Source: Anaerococcus rubeinfantis
GTDB lineage: Bacteria > Bacillota > Clostridia > Tissierellales > Peptoniphilaceae
Length of the DNA: 64,000 nt
Reading direction: 5' to 3'
Assembly: GCF_001487145.1 (NCBI RefSeq)
Contig: NZ_LN913016.1
Coordinates: 1,240,001 to 1,304,000, forward strand
Shown here: positions 13,008 to 22,190 of the stretch, one piece after another
Layout of the letters: each line of letters starts with the position of its first letter
Numbering within the stretch: the stretch's first letter is position 1
The notes under the pieces: generated by a model
Seen by the model: only the letters and a program-made list of their open reading frames with translations
Told to the model about the DNA's origin: nothing
Database searches by the model: none
Made by a program: the position numbers and the translations under genes

Positions 13008-13433
13008 CTACATTTGTTCAAATCTAAATTCTATTTGGTCATTTTCTTTTGGTACATAATCGCCTATTCCCACTTCAGCCATTTCACCATTTACATAATA
13101 CATCCAGTATTGGCTTTTTTCTTTGTCTTGTTTTATTCCTTCAAGTTCTGTCATCATTCCGTCTTCAAATTTTGCCTTGTGATTTTCTTCAAGGTATTTT
13201 TGAAGACCATCCTTATCAATTTTTCCGTCTTCTTTTAAAATTTCTTTGTCATTTACTGTATCTTTGATTAAAATACTTACGTTTGTGACCTCTTCTTTTT
13301 CATTAGACTCAATGCTTGCTACACTTGTTTGATTTGAATTATTAGAATTTTTTTCTTCATTTTTATTTGCACATGAAGTTAAAGTTAAAGTTGTTAGGGT
13401 AAGAACGGTTAGTAATTTTTTGTAATTTTTCAT
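13008..13433 (-). CDS. Lipoprotein with DUF4430 (transcobalamin-like C-terminal) domain
   Basis: 141 residues from the ATG at 13433, which has AAGGAG upstream; the longer frame to 13502 overlaps the previous gene. A signal peptide ends in the lipobox LTSC, followed by an Asn/Ser-rich linker. The C-terminal ~90 residues have the DUF4430 pattern: WMYYVNGEMAEVG..DY, then DQIEFRF. This domain is related to the C-terminal domain of transcobalamin/intrinsic factor. Anchored outside the membrane, it probably captures corrinoid for the ECF S component encoded next. Confidence 0.75.
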   Translation of the reverse strand: MKNYKKLLTVLTLTTLTLTSCANKNEEKNSNNSNQTSVASIESNEKEEVTNVSILIKDTVNDKEILKEDGKIDKDGLQKYLEENHKAKFEDGMMTELEGIKQDKEKSQYWMYYVNGEMAEVGIGDYVPKENDQIEFRFEQM

Positions 13434-13443
13434 TTTTTTCTCC

Positions 13444-15015
13444 TTAAAATTGCATTGCTTTCGCAAACTTTCTTTCATAATTTTTACTTGTTGCAAGGTC
13501 AAGATAAGTTATATTTTGGGATAATTCTTCCATTTCTTTAATAATTTTTTCATTCATAAGGACCATATAGGCTCCAATTAGGGAAGAATTTCCAACATAT
13601 CTTATCTTTTCTTCTACACTTTCTGGCAAGATTCCAACACCTGTCAAATCTTCTTTTTTAAGATGGCTTCCAAAACCACCAGCAATTATTACAGAATTTA
13701 AATCTTCAATTTCCATGTTCTCTTTTTCAAGAAGAATCAAAAATCCTGATAAAATTGCTCCTTTTGCAAGTTGAACCTGCCTAATATCTTTTTGGCTGAT
13801 ATAAATATTTTCCTTTTGATCAAGAATTATTATTCTTTTTCTCTTACTATCTTCCTTTATAAATTTTCTCCTGTAATCCTCCTTTTCCAATTTTTTTGGA
13901 TCTAAAATCCTTCCTCTTTTATTTACAAAATCTTTCTCAATTATTTGACCCACTGAACTTAAAAGCCCACTTCCACAAATTCCTCTTGGCTTTTTATTAT
14001 CTATTGTAGAAAAATTTATTTTTTCATTTTGAATTTTTAAAGAATCAATTGCCCCGCTTTCTGCTCGCATTCCACAAGAAATATTCATCCCCTCAAGGGC
14101 TGGACCTGCTGCAGTTGACGTTGCATAAAGTTTATCTTCTGTTTTTAAAACTATTTCTCCATTTGTTCCAATATCGATAAAAAGTGCATTTTTTTGATTT
14201 TTTAAATCAGTCAAATATACTCCTGCTACAATATCACTTCCCACAAAAGCCGAAACATTTGGAAGGGTATAGACTTTTGCTGAAATATTGATGCCTATAT
14301 TTTTAGAATCTATTTTTAAAGAATTTAAAAATTTTGCCTTGTAGGGAAATTTCCCCAAAGATTTTGCATCAATGCCAACTAGCATGTGAAGCATTGTAGT
14401 ATTTGCCCCAATTACAAGTTTTTTTATTTGACTTCTTTCAATTTCGTTTTTATTTACAAGATCATCAATCAAATTATTGATACTTTTTATAATTTCATCT
14501 TGGAGTAAATTTTTACCATTTTCATTTTCATATTCAAAACTAATTCTTGTCATGACATCAAGGCCATATTTAACCTGAGAATTTATTGAGGAGTTTTTAT
14601 CTATTATTTTCCCATTTGATAAATCAACCAAGTACATGGCAAGACTTGTCGTACCAATATCTAGAGCAAGACCAAAACCTTGGTCAAATTTCATTTCAAA
14701 ATCAGGAATTTTTCCAAAGTCTAAAATTTTAAAATCTAAATTTTCGCTTATAGTTTTAATTTTAAGGTCAGATTTCGGAAAAGATAAGCAAGCTAGCCTA
14801 ATTCCATTTTTTATCTCTTTATCACTTAATAAGGATTTTTCTACAGAACTTATAGGATTAAGTCTTCCTTTTAAAAGCTTAATTTTACACTTTCCACAAG
14901 TCCCCTTGCCATTACAAAAATTGTCAATTTTTATATTATTTAAATTAAGGCTTTCTAGGATATTTTCGCCATTTGACTCGATAATATTATTTGAATTTAC
15001 TATTTCAATTTTCAT
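13444..15015 (-). CDS. Reductive activator of corrinoid enzymes (RACO-type)
   Basis: 523 residues. The N-terminal 2Fe-2S domain has Cys34, Cys40, Cys43 and Cys76 (CxxxxxCxxC...C). An ASKHA-type ATPase follows, with GLALDIGTTSLAMYL, FIDIGTNGEIVL, GICGSGLL and IIAGGFGSHL. RACO proteins use ATP hydrolysis to reduce accidentally oxidised Co(II) corrinoid back to Co(I). It overlaps the corrinoid protein gene by 11 bp, its expected client. This pairing is the best evidence that the operon carries out Co(I)-dependent methyl transfer. Confidence 0.92.
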   Translation of the reverse strand: MKIEIVNSNNIIESNGENILESLNLNNIKIDNFCNGKGTCGKCKIKLLKGRLNPISSVEKSLLSDKEIKNGIRLACLSFPKSDLKIKTISENLDFKILDFGKIPDFEMKFDQGFGLALDIGTTSLAMYLVDLSNGKIIDKNSSINSQVKYGLDVMTRISFEYENENGKNLLQDEIIKSINNLIDDLVNKNEIERSQIKKLVIGANTTMLHMLVGIDAKSLGKFPYKAKFLNSLKIDSKNIGINISAKVYTLPNVSAFVGSDIVAGVYLTDLKNQKNALFIDIGTNGEIVLKTEDKLYATSTAAGPALEGMNISCGMRAESGAIDSLKIQNEKINFSTIDNKKPRGICGSGLLSSVGQIIEKDFVNKRGRILDPKKLEKEDYRRKFIKEDSKRKRIIILDQKENIYISQKDIRQVQLAKGAILSGFLILLEKENMEIEDLNSVIIAGGFGSHLKKEDLTGVGILPESVEEKIRYVGNSSLIGAYMVLMNEKIIKEMEELSQNITYLDLATSKNYERKFAKAMQF

Positions 15016-15661
15016 GATTTTTGATTAAACTTTTTGCAACCTTTACAGCCTCATTTGCATTTTCACTGTAGGCATCAGCCCCAATTTCTTTGGCAAATTT
15101 TTCAGTAACTGGGCCTCCTCCAACCATAACAATAAATTGGTCGCGAACATTTCTTTCATTTAAAATATCCATTACTTTTTTCATATTTTCCATAGTAGTT
15201 GTCATAAGAGTTGACATCATAATAAATTGAGCCTTATTTTTAATTGCTTCATCAACAAATTTTTCACAAGGAACATCCTTGCCCAAATCAATCATATTAA
15301 AACCATTGACTTCAAGCATCAATTTTACAAGATTTTTCCCAATATCGTGGGTATCCCCTTCAACAACTCCAATAACTGCAGTTGCAAGATTATTTTCCCC
15401 ATAACTTTCAATATTTTCTTTCAAAACATCAATGCCGTTATACATGGCATCTGAACAAATCAATAAGTCAGAAATAAAATATTCTTCCTCTTCAAAAAGT
15501 CTTCCTACTTCATTCATCCCCTTAATTAGTCCATTAAAAATAGCCTCCTCTGGGTCATAGCCTTCTTTTAAATACTCACGGCACAAATCTCCGATTTCTT
15601 CATCTTCCATTTCAACAACCATTTCTGCCATTTTATCAAGATATTCTTTTTGACTAGTCAT
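15005..15661 (-). CDS. Corrinoid (methyl-carrier) protein, MtaC/MtbC-like
   Basis: 218 residues. The N-terminal ~90 residues form the helical cap typical of methyltransferase-associated B12-binding proteins (GLIKGMNEVGRLFEEEEYFISDLL). The C-terminal Rossmann-like domain has the lower-ligand motif DxHxxG as Asp103, His105, Gly108 in GDTHDIGKN, plus MSTLMTTTM and VGGGPVT. It accepts a methyl group on cob(I)amide and donates it to a second methyltransferase. It starts right after the stop of the truncated UroD gene (GAGGAGTAGATG), indicating coupling. Confidence 0.93.
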   Translation of the reverse strand: MTSQKEYLDKMAEMVVEMEDEEIGDLCREYLKEGYDPEEAIFNGLIKGMNEVGRLFEEEEYFISDLLICSDAMYNGIDVLKENIESYGENNLATAVIGVVEGDTHDIGKNLVKLMLEVNGFNMIDLGKDVPCEKFVDEAIKNKAQFIMMSTLMTTTMENMKKVMDILNERNVRDQFIVMVGGGPVTEKFAKEIGADAYSENANEAVKVAKSLIKNHEN

Positions 15662-16435
15662 CTACTCCTCCTTCAAAATTATTTTATTTACACTTTTAAA
15701 TTTTTTATCTGCCAAATTTAAACACCTATCTCCAAGCAAAGTCTTATTCTCATATAAAATATCTATATATTTTTTTGGACTTTCATACTCAATTGGAATA
15801 AAATCTGCCTTTTCTAAATCAACAAGGATAAGGCTTGATTTTGGACAAAGATGAAAGGTAAAAGGATTTTCTTTTTGCAAAATTCTTATTTCTTTTAAAA
15901 ATTTAAGTAAAAAATCATTGGCATAATTACTCACTTCCCTTGGTCCAAATAATTTCACATCCAAAATACTTTCAGCAAAACTAAAAATTGTAATTCCCTT
16001 ATCTTGCATTTTCTTAATATATTCAAGATAAATCCCAATAAATTCATCATAGAGAAAATTTAGATTTTCCCTATTTTTTCTCATAGCCCTCATAACCTTA
16101 TCTATTCCCAAAAGATTATCCAAAACAGCAAGAGGACCTCTCATTTCTATTACAGTTTTTTTATCATCAAGAATTTCTATGGCTTCAAGCATTTTTTTGT
16201 AGTCATCATTTTCATAATTCATTATAAGCTTTACATCTTGAATTTTTTCAAAAATTGGCTTAGCCTTTATGCCATTTTCAAATTCAACTCCCAAACAAAT
16301 AGAAATCATAGGAACAAGGGGCAAAGAAATAAATTTTTCCCCGCGAGCATATGCTGCCATTTTGTTTGGATCTAATAATATGTCATTTTCAAGTGGTTTT
16401 TGTGGATTATCAATACATTTGTAGGATCTAATCAT
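15662..16435 (-). CDS. Short UroD-fold methyltransferase-like protein
   Basis: 257 residues, first gene of the corrinoid operon, with GAAAGG 8 nt before the ATG. It aligns with the two downstream UroD paralogues: ARGEKFISLPLVPM at the start, RGPLAVLDNL, MRAMRKN, and His195-x-Cys197 in FHLCPKSS. It ends about 110 residues early, after LLGDRC, so the third zinc cysteine of the TGCG loop is missing. The frame is clean up to the stop, which is coupled to the next start, so it looks like a genuine short variant rather than a recent frameshift. Function unknown; possibly the substrate-binding or an accessory methyltransferase subunit. Confidence 0.65.
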   Translation of the reverse strand: MIRSYKCIDNPQKPLENDILLDPNKMAAYARGEKFISLPLVPMISICLGVEFENGIKAKPIFEKIQDVKLIMNYENDDYKKMLEAIEILDDKKTVIEMRGPLAVLDNLLGIDKVMRAMRKNRENLNFLYDEFIGIYLEYIKKMQDKGITIFSFAESILDVKLFGPREVSNYANDFLLKFLKEIRILQKENPFTFHLCPKSSLILVDLEKADFIPIEYESPKKYIDILYENKTLLGDRCLNLADKKFKSVNKIILKEE

Positions 16436-16556
16436 AAATTACCTTTCAAAAACAAAAAAATTAATGACCAAAATAGTTTCAAAATTTGAATTTAACTAAA
16501 ATAATCATTAATCACATACTACATATCTTATTTAAAATTTAGATATTATTTATATC

Positions 16557-16585
16557 AATTTATCATTTAGGAAAACATTTGTCAA
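16557..16585 (-). promoter_or_regulatory. Promoter of the corrinoid operon
   Basis: TTGACA (16580-16585) and TAAATT (16557-16562) with a 17-bp spacer, about 120 nt upstream of the first gene. No cobalamin riboswitch pattern is visible in the leader. Confidence 0.55.
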
Positions 16586-16629
16586 ATTATTTTTTAAATC
16601 AAAATTTAATAAAAAAATAAAATTTCACA

Positions 16630-16661
16630 AAAAATTTCTCCCCAAAATTTAGGGAGAATTA
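16630..16661 (-). terminator. Terminator of the aspartate operon
   Basis: Minus strand AATTCTCCC, nine-base loop, GGGAGAA, then ATTTTTTG, 15 nt after the malic enzyme stop. Confidence 0.8.
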
Positions 16662-16675
16662 AATCTAGTTAATAT

Positions 16676-17851
16676 TTATTTTTGAGCAAGTCCTTCTTCT
16701 ACTGCACATTTTGCTACAGCTTCTGCAACAACATCAGCAACTCCTAAATCAAAGGCTGATGGAATTACATAATCTTCTGAAATTTTATCGTCTGGTATCA
16801 AACTTGCTATAGCTTCTGCAGCGGCAACTTTCATTTTTTCTGTTATTTTTGTTGAATGAACTGACAAGGCTCCTTTGAAAAGTCCTGGGAAAGCTAGAAC
16901 GTTATTTACTTGATTTGGATAATCACTTCTTCCTGTTCCAACTACTCTCACTCCTGCTTCTTTTGCATCTTCATAAGTAATTTCTGGATCTGGATTTGCC
17001 ATAGCCAAAACTATTGGATCACGTCTCATAGATTTTACCATTTCCTTGCTTACTTTATTTGGTACTGAAACTCCTACGAAAATATCTGCATCTGCCATCG
17101 CTTCTTCTAATGTAAGATTCTTATTTTCTTTATTTGTTTCTTTAGCAAGTTTGTTGTATAAATCTTTAGAATAATCTTCGCCTTCTCTTAAAATTCCTCT
17201 TGAATTAAAAGCATATATATCATTAATTCCAAAATCATTTAGCATTCTTACAATTGATGATCCTGCAGCTCCAACTCCTGAGATTACTACATTACAATCT
17301 TCAGGCTTTTTGTCAACTAATTTTAAAGAATTAATTAAAGCTGCAATTGTAACTATAGCTGTTCCATGTTGGTCATCGTGGAAAACTGGAATATCTAATT
17401 CTTCTTTTAATCTTGTTTCGATTTCTATACATCTTGGTGATGAAATATCTTCAAGATTTACCCCACCAAAAGTTGGTGCAACTTGTTTTACAAATTTAAT
17501 TATTTCTTCAGTATCTTTTGTATCAATTACAAGTGGAACTGCATTTAGTCCACCAAATTTTTTAAACAAACAAGCTTTTCCTTCCATTACAGGAAGTGCA
17601 GCTTTTGGACCAATATCTCCAAGTCCTAAAACAGCTGTTCCATCAGAAATAACTGCGATTGTATTTGCTTTTCCAGTGTAAACGTAAGCATCATCTTCAT
17701 TTTCATGGATTTTTTTACAAGGCTCAGCTACTCCTGGTGAATAAACTAAAGATAAGTCGTCTTTACTTTCTAATTTTGTTTTTAATTCTGTTGATATTTT
17801 TCCTTGGATCTCTTTGTGTAATTCAAGTGCTTTTTCTTTTAGATTTTCCAT
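16676..17851 (-). CDS. NAD(P)-dependent malic enzyme (oxaloacetate-decarboxylating)
   Basis: 391 residues, the short bacterial form without a phosphotransacetylase tail. Converts malate to pyruvate, CO2 and NAD(P)H. Shows LVYSPGVAEPC, VISDGTAVLGLGDIGP, the metal site in PVFHDDQHGTA, a Rossmann segment VVISGVGAAGSSI and FVGVSVPNKVS. It lies 10 bp after fumC as the last gene of the aspartate operon, which fits the step from fumarate-derived malate to pyruvate. NAD versus NADP preference cannot be read with confidence. Confidence 0.95.
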   Translation of the reverse strand: MENLKEKALELHKEIQGKISTELKTKLESKDDLSLVYSPGVAEPCKKIHENEDDAYVYTGKANTIAVISDGTAVLGLGDIGPKAALPVMEGKACLFKKFGGLNAVPLVIDTKDTEEIIKFVKQVAPTFGGVNLEDISSPRCIEIETRLKEELDIPVFHDDQHGTAIVTIAALINSLKLVDKKPEDCNVVISGVGAAGSSIVRMLNDFGINDIYAFNSRGILREGEDYSKDLYNKLAKETNKENKNLTLEEAMADADIFVGVSVPNKVSKEMVKSMRRDPIVLAMANPDPEITYEDAKEAGVRVVGTGRSDYPNQVNNVLAFPGLFKGALSVHSTKITEKMKVAAAEAIASLIPDDKISEDYVIPSAFDLGVADVVAEAVAKCAVEEGLAQK

Positions 17852-17861
17852 TATTTTCTCC

Positions 17862-19220
17862 TTAAACCATTTTTTCAGGTTTTACAATTTCATCAAATTC
17901 GCTATCTTCTAAATAGCCTAGTTCGTGGCTAGCTTCTTTTAAAGTTAAATTATTATTAAATGCATATTTTGCAATTTTACTTGCCTTATCATATCCAATA
18001 TGTGGTGATAAGCTTGTTACAAGCATGAGTGAGTTTTCAAGATTTTTTCCAATATTTTCTTTGTTGGCTACAAGGCCTTCCAATAATTTTTCTCTAAAAC
18101 ACTTTAATGATTTAGATAAAAGTGTAATTGAGTTATCCATTGAATGGATTATTAAAGGCATGTAAGCATTTAATTGCAATTGTCCTTGGGTATTTGCCAT
18201 AGAAATTGCAAAATCATTTGCCATAACTTTTATACAAACCATAGTTATTGATTCAACTTGAGTTGGATTTACTTTTCCTGGCATTATTGAAGAGCCTGGT
18301 TCATTTGCAGGAATTCTTAGCTCACTTATTCCACATCTTGGTCCACAAGATAAAAATCTAATATCATTTGCAATTTTATAAAGATCAGTCGCAAGGGCCT
18401 TGATTGTTCCGTGAACATTTACAAGGGCAGATTTTGATGATAATTGGTAAAATTTATTTTCATCAGATTTAAATTCAAATCCATAAAAATCTGAAAGTTC
18501 TTTTGCCATTTCATCGCCAAATTCTTTTTTGGCATTTATTCCTGTTCCTACAGCAGTACCCCCTATAGCAAGGTAGGTCAATTCTTCTTTTACTTCTTCT
18601 AAAACTTTCAAATCTCTTTCAAGACAAGTTCTCCAAGCAGAAATTTCTTGAGAAAGTTTTACAGGAGTTGCATCTTGAAGGTGGGTTCTTCCTGTTTTAA
18701 TTATTTCTTTATTTTCTTCTTCCAACTTTTTAATTGCATCAATTGTTTTTGGCAATTCTTTTAATAATTTTTCTGATAAATTTTTGTAAGTTGAAAGGTG
18801 CATTGCTGTTGGGAAAACATCGTTTGAAGATTGACTCATATTTACATGGTCGTTTGGATGAATTATTTTTTCATTTTCATTTGCAATATGGCTTACTACT
18901 TCATTTACATTCATATTTGTTTGGGTACCAGATCCTGTTTGCCAAACTGTTAGTGGAAATTCGTTGTCGAATTCTCCCTTTAAAATTCTATCGCAAGCAT
19001 CTACAATCAAATCTTTTTTCAAATCATCTAATTTTCCTTCTTTATTATTTACAATAGCTGCACTTCTTTTTATGCTTGCTATTGCCATAATTTGGGAATG
19101 TGGCATTTTTTCAACTTCTTGAGGAAAATTTTCTAAAGATCTTTCAGTTTGTGCTCCCCAAAAATGATCAGCTGGAACATTTACAATTCCTAGAGAATCT
19201 TCTTCTTGTCTAAATTTCAT
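17862..19220 (-). CDS. fumC: Fumarate hydratase, class II
   Basis: 452 residues. Hydrates fumarate to malate. Family signature GSSIMPGKVNPTQ, with SGTQTNMNVNEV, HVNMSQSSNDVFPTAMH and GRTHLQDATP. The GTQTNMN and PTQVES details separate it from the aspartase encoded at the head of the operon, which has GTSYNMN and PVIPEV. It is oxygen-stable and iron-free. It sits 13 bp downstream of the LysR gene and 10 bp upstream of the malic enzyme. Confidence 0.93.
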   Translation of the reverse strand: MKFRQEEDSLGIVNVPADHFWGAQTERSLENFPQEVEKMPHSQIMAIASIKRSAAIVNNKEGKLDDLKKDLIVDACDRILKGEFDNEFPLTVWQTGSGTQTNMNVNEVVSHIANENEKIIHPNDHVNMSQSSNDVFPTAMHLSTYKNLSEKLLKELPKTIDAIKKLEEENKEIIKTGRTHLQDATPVKLSQEISAWRTCLERDLKVLEEVKEELTYLAIGGTAVGTGINAKKEFGDEMAKELSDFYGFEFKSDENKFYQLSSKSALVNVHGTIKALATDLYKIANDIRFLSCGPRCGISELRIPANEPGSSIMPGKVNPTQVESITMVCIKVMANDFAISMANTQGQLQLNAYMPLIIHSMDNSITLLSKSLKCFREKLLEGLVANKENIGKNLENSLMLVTSLSPHIGYDKASKIAKYAFNNNLTLKEASHELGYLEDSEFDEIVKPEKMV

Positions 19221-19233
19221 TTTTTACCTCGAT

Positions 19234-20142
19234 TTAAAATTCTTCATTTGCGTATTTTTTTAATCTGTCTATAAAAATATTTGCTATTCTTTTTAACTTG
19301 TGTTTTTTTGAATAATTTATCATGGTTGTTCTTGATGATAAACCTTCTTTTAATTTAAAATATATAAGATCATCCTTTTTTTCTTTAAGCATTGATTCGG
19401 GAAGAATAGCAAGTCCCATATTTTCCCTAACACACTTTTCAGCAATAAATATTGAATCCGTTTCAAGAACAGTTTTTAATGAATCCTCAGTAAATTTATC
19501 AAGTTCTTGATATTGCAAGACCAAGTTTTGTCCTTGTTTCATTCTTATGATATTTTGTCCCATCAAATTTTTCGCCTCAATTGATTTTATATTTCCTTTT
19601 CCTGATAAGAATTTTTTTAAAGGACTCTCTTTTGCCATAGCCAAAAACACGTCCTCCCTATATAAATTTATACTTTCCAAATCATCAAACCTATATGTTT
19701 CGTAGGTTATAGAAAAATCACAAATTCCTTTTAAGGCGAAAATATTAAGCTGGTCTGTTTTAGCTTCAATTAATTTAATTTTTATACCAGGATAATCCTT
19801 GTGGAAATCTTTTAAAATTTTAGAAAGGAAAAAATAAGTTTGATAATCAGTTGATCCAACTGATATTTCTCCAACCTTTAGCTTATTTATTTCCTCAATT
19901 TTTAAAAGAGTATCCTCCTTTAATTTTTCCATGTCTTCAAGGGACTTTTTATAAATTTCTCCTGCCTCTGTAAGTTTTATGGGCTTAAAATCCCTATTAA
20001 ATATTTCAACTCCCAATTTTTTCTCAATCCTAATTATATGTTGGCTTAGGGCTGATTGGGAAATATAAATTTTTTTTGAGGCGGCTGTCATAGACCCATA
20101 TTTTAATATGGCCCTAATATATTCTAAGTCCATCTCTGACAT
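19234..20142 (-). CDS. LysR-family transcriptional regulator
   Basis: 302 residues. The N-terminal winged helix-turn-helix (about 1-60) has LKYGSMTAASKKIYISQSALSQHI; the periplasmic-binding-like effector domain fills about 90-295. The start has GGAG 8 nt upstream. Unusually for the family, it is not divergent from its targets but lies inside the operon on the same strand, 8 bp after the racemase and 13 bp before fumC. The effector is plausibly aspartate or fumarate, inferred from neighbours only. Confidence 0.9.
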   Translation of the reverse strand: MSEMDLEYIRAILKYGSMTAASKKIYISQSALSQHIIRIEKKLGVEIFNRDFKPIKLTEAGEIYKKSLEDMEKLKEDTLLKIEEINKLKVGEISVGSTDYQTYFFLSKILKDFHKDYPGIKIKLIEAKTDQLNIFALKGICDFSITYETYRFDDLESINLYREDVFLAMAKESPLKKFLSGKGNIKSIEAKNLMGQNIIRMKQGQNLVLQYQELDKFTEDSLKTVLETDSIFIAEKCVRENMGLAILPESMLKEKKDDLIYFKLKEGLSSRTTMINYSKKHKLKRIANIFIDRLKKYANEEF

Positions 20143-20150
20143 ATATTCTC

Positions 20151-20867
20151 CTAAATTTCTATATTTTTTTGAAGTTTAAGTCCTAATTTCAAAGTCGCAT
20201 CTACCAATTCCTTTTCACTATCAATTAATGGATAAGAAGAACTTTCCTTATCTTTAGAATTTATAAAAGAAGCTTCAGTGCAGCCTATAATTATATAATC
20301 TGCTCCCTCATCCATCATAGCTTTTAAAGTTTTATGGTATCTGTCAAAATTAATTTCTCCTTTTTCCTTTACATCACCATAAAGACAAGCATTAATATTT
20401 TCTTGAGTGTTTTTTGATGATTGCAAGGCCTTGTGACCACATTTTTCTATAATATTGTTGAATAATTTACTTTTTATTGTTCCTTCAGTTGCAAAAATTC
20501 CTATTGTTGAAGGTTTTTTTAATTTATTTAACTTGTTTTCTACAAGCTCAATCATATTTATGATTGGTTTTTTTGTAAGTTTTTGTAAATCATCATAAAA
20601 AAAATGTGCAGTATTACAAGTTATTACATAAAAATCTGGATTTAGTTTATCAACACTTTCTATATCCTCTTTTAAGTAATCAAAAGGGTTATCGTCTGAT
20701 TTTTTTAATATAAAGGAGGTTCTATCGGGGATTGTAGCATGGTTTAAAACCATATAATTTAAATTTTCTTGATCTGATTTTGGTTTATAAGCCTCGTTTA
20801 GATCGTTTAGAAAATTTGTTGTTGCTAAAGTCCCCATTCCTCCCAAAATTACAAAGAAATTTTTCAT
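20151..20867 (-). CDS. Aspartate/glutamate racemase family protein
   Basis: 238 residues. Cofactor-independent racemase fold with the start ILGGMGTLATTNF and the two catalytic cysteines in ITCNTAHFF and IIGCTEASF. These motifs point to aspartate racemase rather than MurI. Placed 2 bp after the symporter gene and near aspA, it most likely lets imported D-aspartate enter catabolism as L-aspartate, though supply of D-aspartate for the cell wall is also possible. Confidence 0.88.
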   Translation of the reverse strand: MKNFFVILGGMGTLATTNFLNDLNEAYKPKSDQENLNYMVLNHATIPDRTSFILKKSDDNPFDYLKEDIESVDKLNPDFYVITCNTAHFFYDDLQKLTKKPIINMIELVENKLNKLKKPSTIGIFATEGTIKSKLFNNIIEKCGHKALQSSKNTQENINACLYGDVKEKGEINFDRYHKTLKAMMDEGADYIIIGCTEASFINSKDKESSSYPLIDSEKELVDATLKLGLKLQKNIEI

Positions 20868-20869
20868 AA

Positions 20870-22174
20870 TTAAAAATTAACTTCTTCCATTTCTGGTTTT
20901 TCGTCTGACAAGTATCTTTCTTGATCTAATAATTTTTCAGCTGTTGCAGAAACAAATGTTGATACAACGTCACCTGTTACGTTTAATGCTGTTCTAAACA
21001 TATCTACTATTCTTTCAACACTCATAATTAAGCTTACGCCTTCTACTGGAAGTCCAACTGATGAAAGAACCATTGATAGCATTATCATTCCACTTCCTGG
21101 AACTCCTGCTGTACCAATTGATGATAAAACTGCTGTCAAAATAACTGTTACCAAGTTTCCAAATGTTAAATCTATTCCATAAGCATTTGCTATAAATATT
21201 ACAGCACAACCTTGATAGATTGCTGTACCATTCATGTTGATTGTTGCACCTAGTGGAATTGTAAAAGATGAAATTTCCCTTGGAATTCCAAGTGTATCAC
21301 ATGATGATAGGGTTAATGGAATTGTAGCGTTTGATGATGCTGACGAAAAAGCAAAGGTATAAACCGGAAATACTTTTTTCAAGAAATGGCTTGGACTTTT
21401 CTTTGAAGTTAAAGAAATTAATGGGATATATGCAAGAAGTATTAAAATTAGCATTGAGCTTAATACTGATCCCAAAAATGATAGTAGTGGTCCTACTATT
21501 CCAAGTCCTATATCTGTAAATGTTCTAGCAATTAATGCAAATACACCGATTGGTGCAGCTTTCATTACTAAAGCAGTAACTTTCATCATAAAATCATTTC
21601 CAACATTCATAAAGTCTTCTAATAATTTTAATTCTTGACCAAATTTTCCTATAACTATTCCTGATAAAAATGCCCAGAATATTACTTGAAGCATATCTCC
21701 GTTTGCTAATGATTCAATAGGATTTTTTGGAATTATATTCACCAAAGTTTCTATTAATGTTGGAGCTTCTTCTGCATCTGCTGCAGGTGCTGCTGATTTT
21801 GTAGCTTCAGCAAGGTTCATTCCAACTCCTGGTTTAAATATTTTTGCAATAAATAAAGCAATAGCAATTGCAAGAGCTGTTGTAATTAAATACAAAACCA
21901 AAGTTCTTATAGCAACTCTACCAAATTGGGAAACATCTCTCATTTGCATAACGCCTGTACCAATTGAGAAAAATACAAGTGGTACTACAAGCATTTGTAA
22001 TAATCTAACAAAACCTTGTCCGAATAGGAAAAATACACCATCAATCAAAACAGACTGTTTAAAAAATCCATCCGGAACTATATAGTGAAGTCCTATACCT
22101 ACTACAAGACCAATGAGCATTGATAATAATATTTTTTTAGTTGCGCTCATTTTCTTTTTTTCATTTGCAGTCAT
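20870..22174 (-). CDS. Dicarboxylate/amino acid:cation symporter (DAACS family)
   Basis: 434 residues with about eight membrane helices and two re-entrant loops. Family marks are the serine-rich AFSSASSNATIPLTL hairpin, NMNGTAIYQGCAVIF, and SIGTAGVPGSG. These proteins take up glutamate, aspartate or C4-dicarboxylates with Na+ or H+. Position between aspA and the aspartate racemase makes aspartate the likely substrate. It starts 16 bp after the aspA stop, with AGGAGGATTTT before the ATG. Confidence 0.93.
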   Translation of the reverse strand: MTANEKKKMSATKKILLSMLIGLVVGIGLHYIVPDGFFKQSVLIDGVFFLFGQGFVRLLQMLVVPLVFFSIGTGVMQMRDVSQFGRVAIRTLVLYLITTALAIAIALFIAKIFKPGVGMNLAEATKSAAPAADAEEAPTLIETLVNIIPKNPIESLANGDMLQVIFWAFLSGIVIGKFGQELKLLEDFMNVGNDFMMKVTALVMKAAPIGVFALIARTFTDIGLGIVGPLLSFLGSVLSSMLILILLAYIPLISLTSKKSPSHFLKKVFPVYTFAFSSASSNATIPLTLSSCDTLGIPREISSFTIPLGATINMNGTAIYQGCAVIFIANAYGIDLTFGNLVTVILTAVLSSIGTAGVPGSGMIMLSMVLSSVGLPVEGVSLIMSVERIVDMFRTALNVTGDVVSTFVSATAEKLLDQERYLSDEKPEMEEVNF

Positions 22175-22190
22175 AAAATCCTCCTAAAAT

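Noticed and set aside
16436-16675. Possible cobalamin riboswitch before the corrinoid operon
   Set aside because: Only an AT-rich leader, a promoter and the terminator of the convergent-side operon are visible; no B12-box or multi-stem architecture.
21015-21209. 64-codon minus-strand frame inside the symporter gene
   Set aside because: Alternate-frame shadow of a well-supported membrane protein gene.
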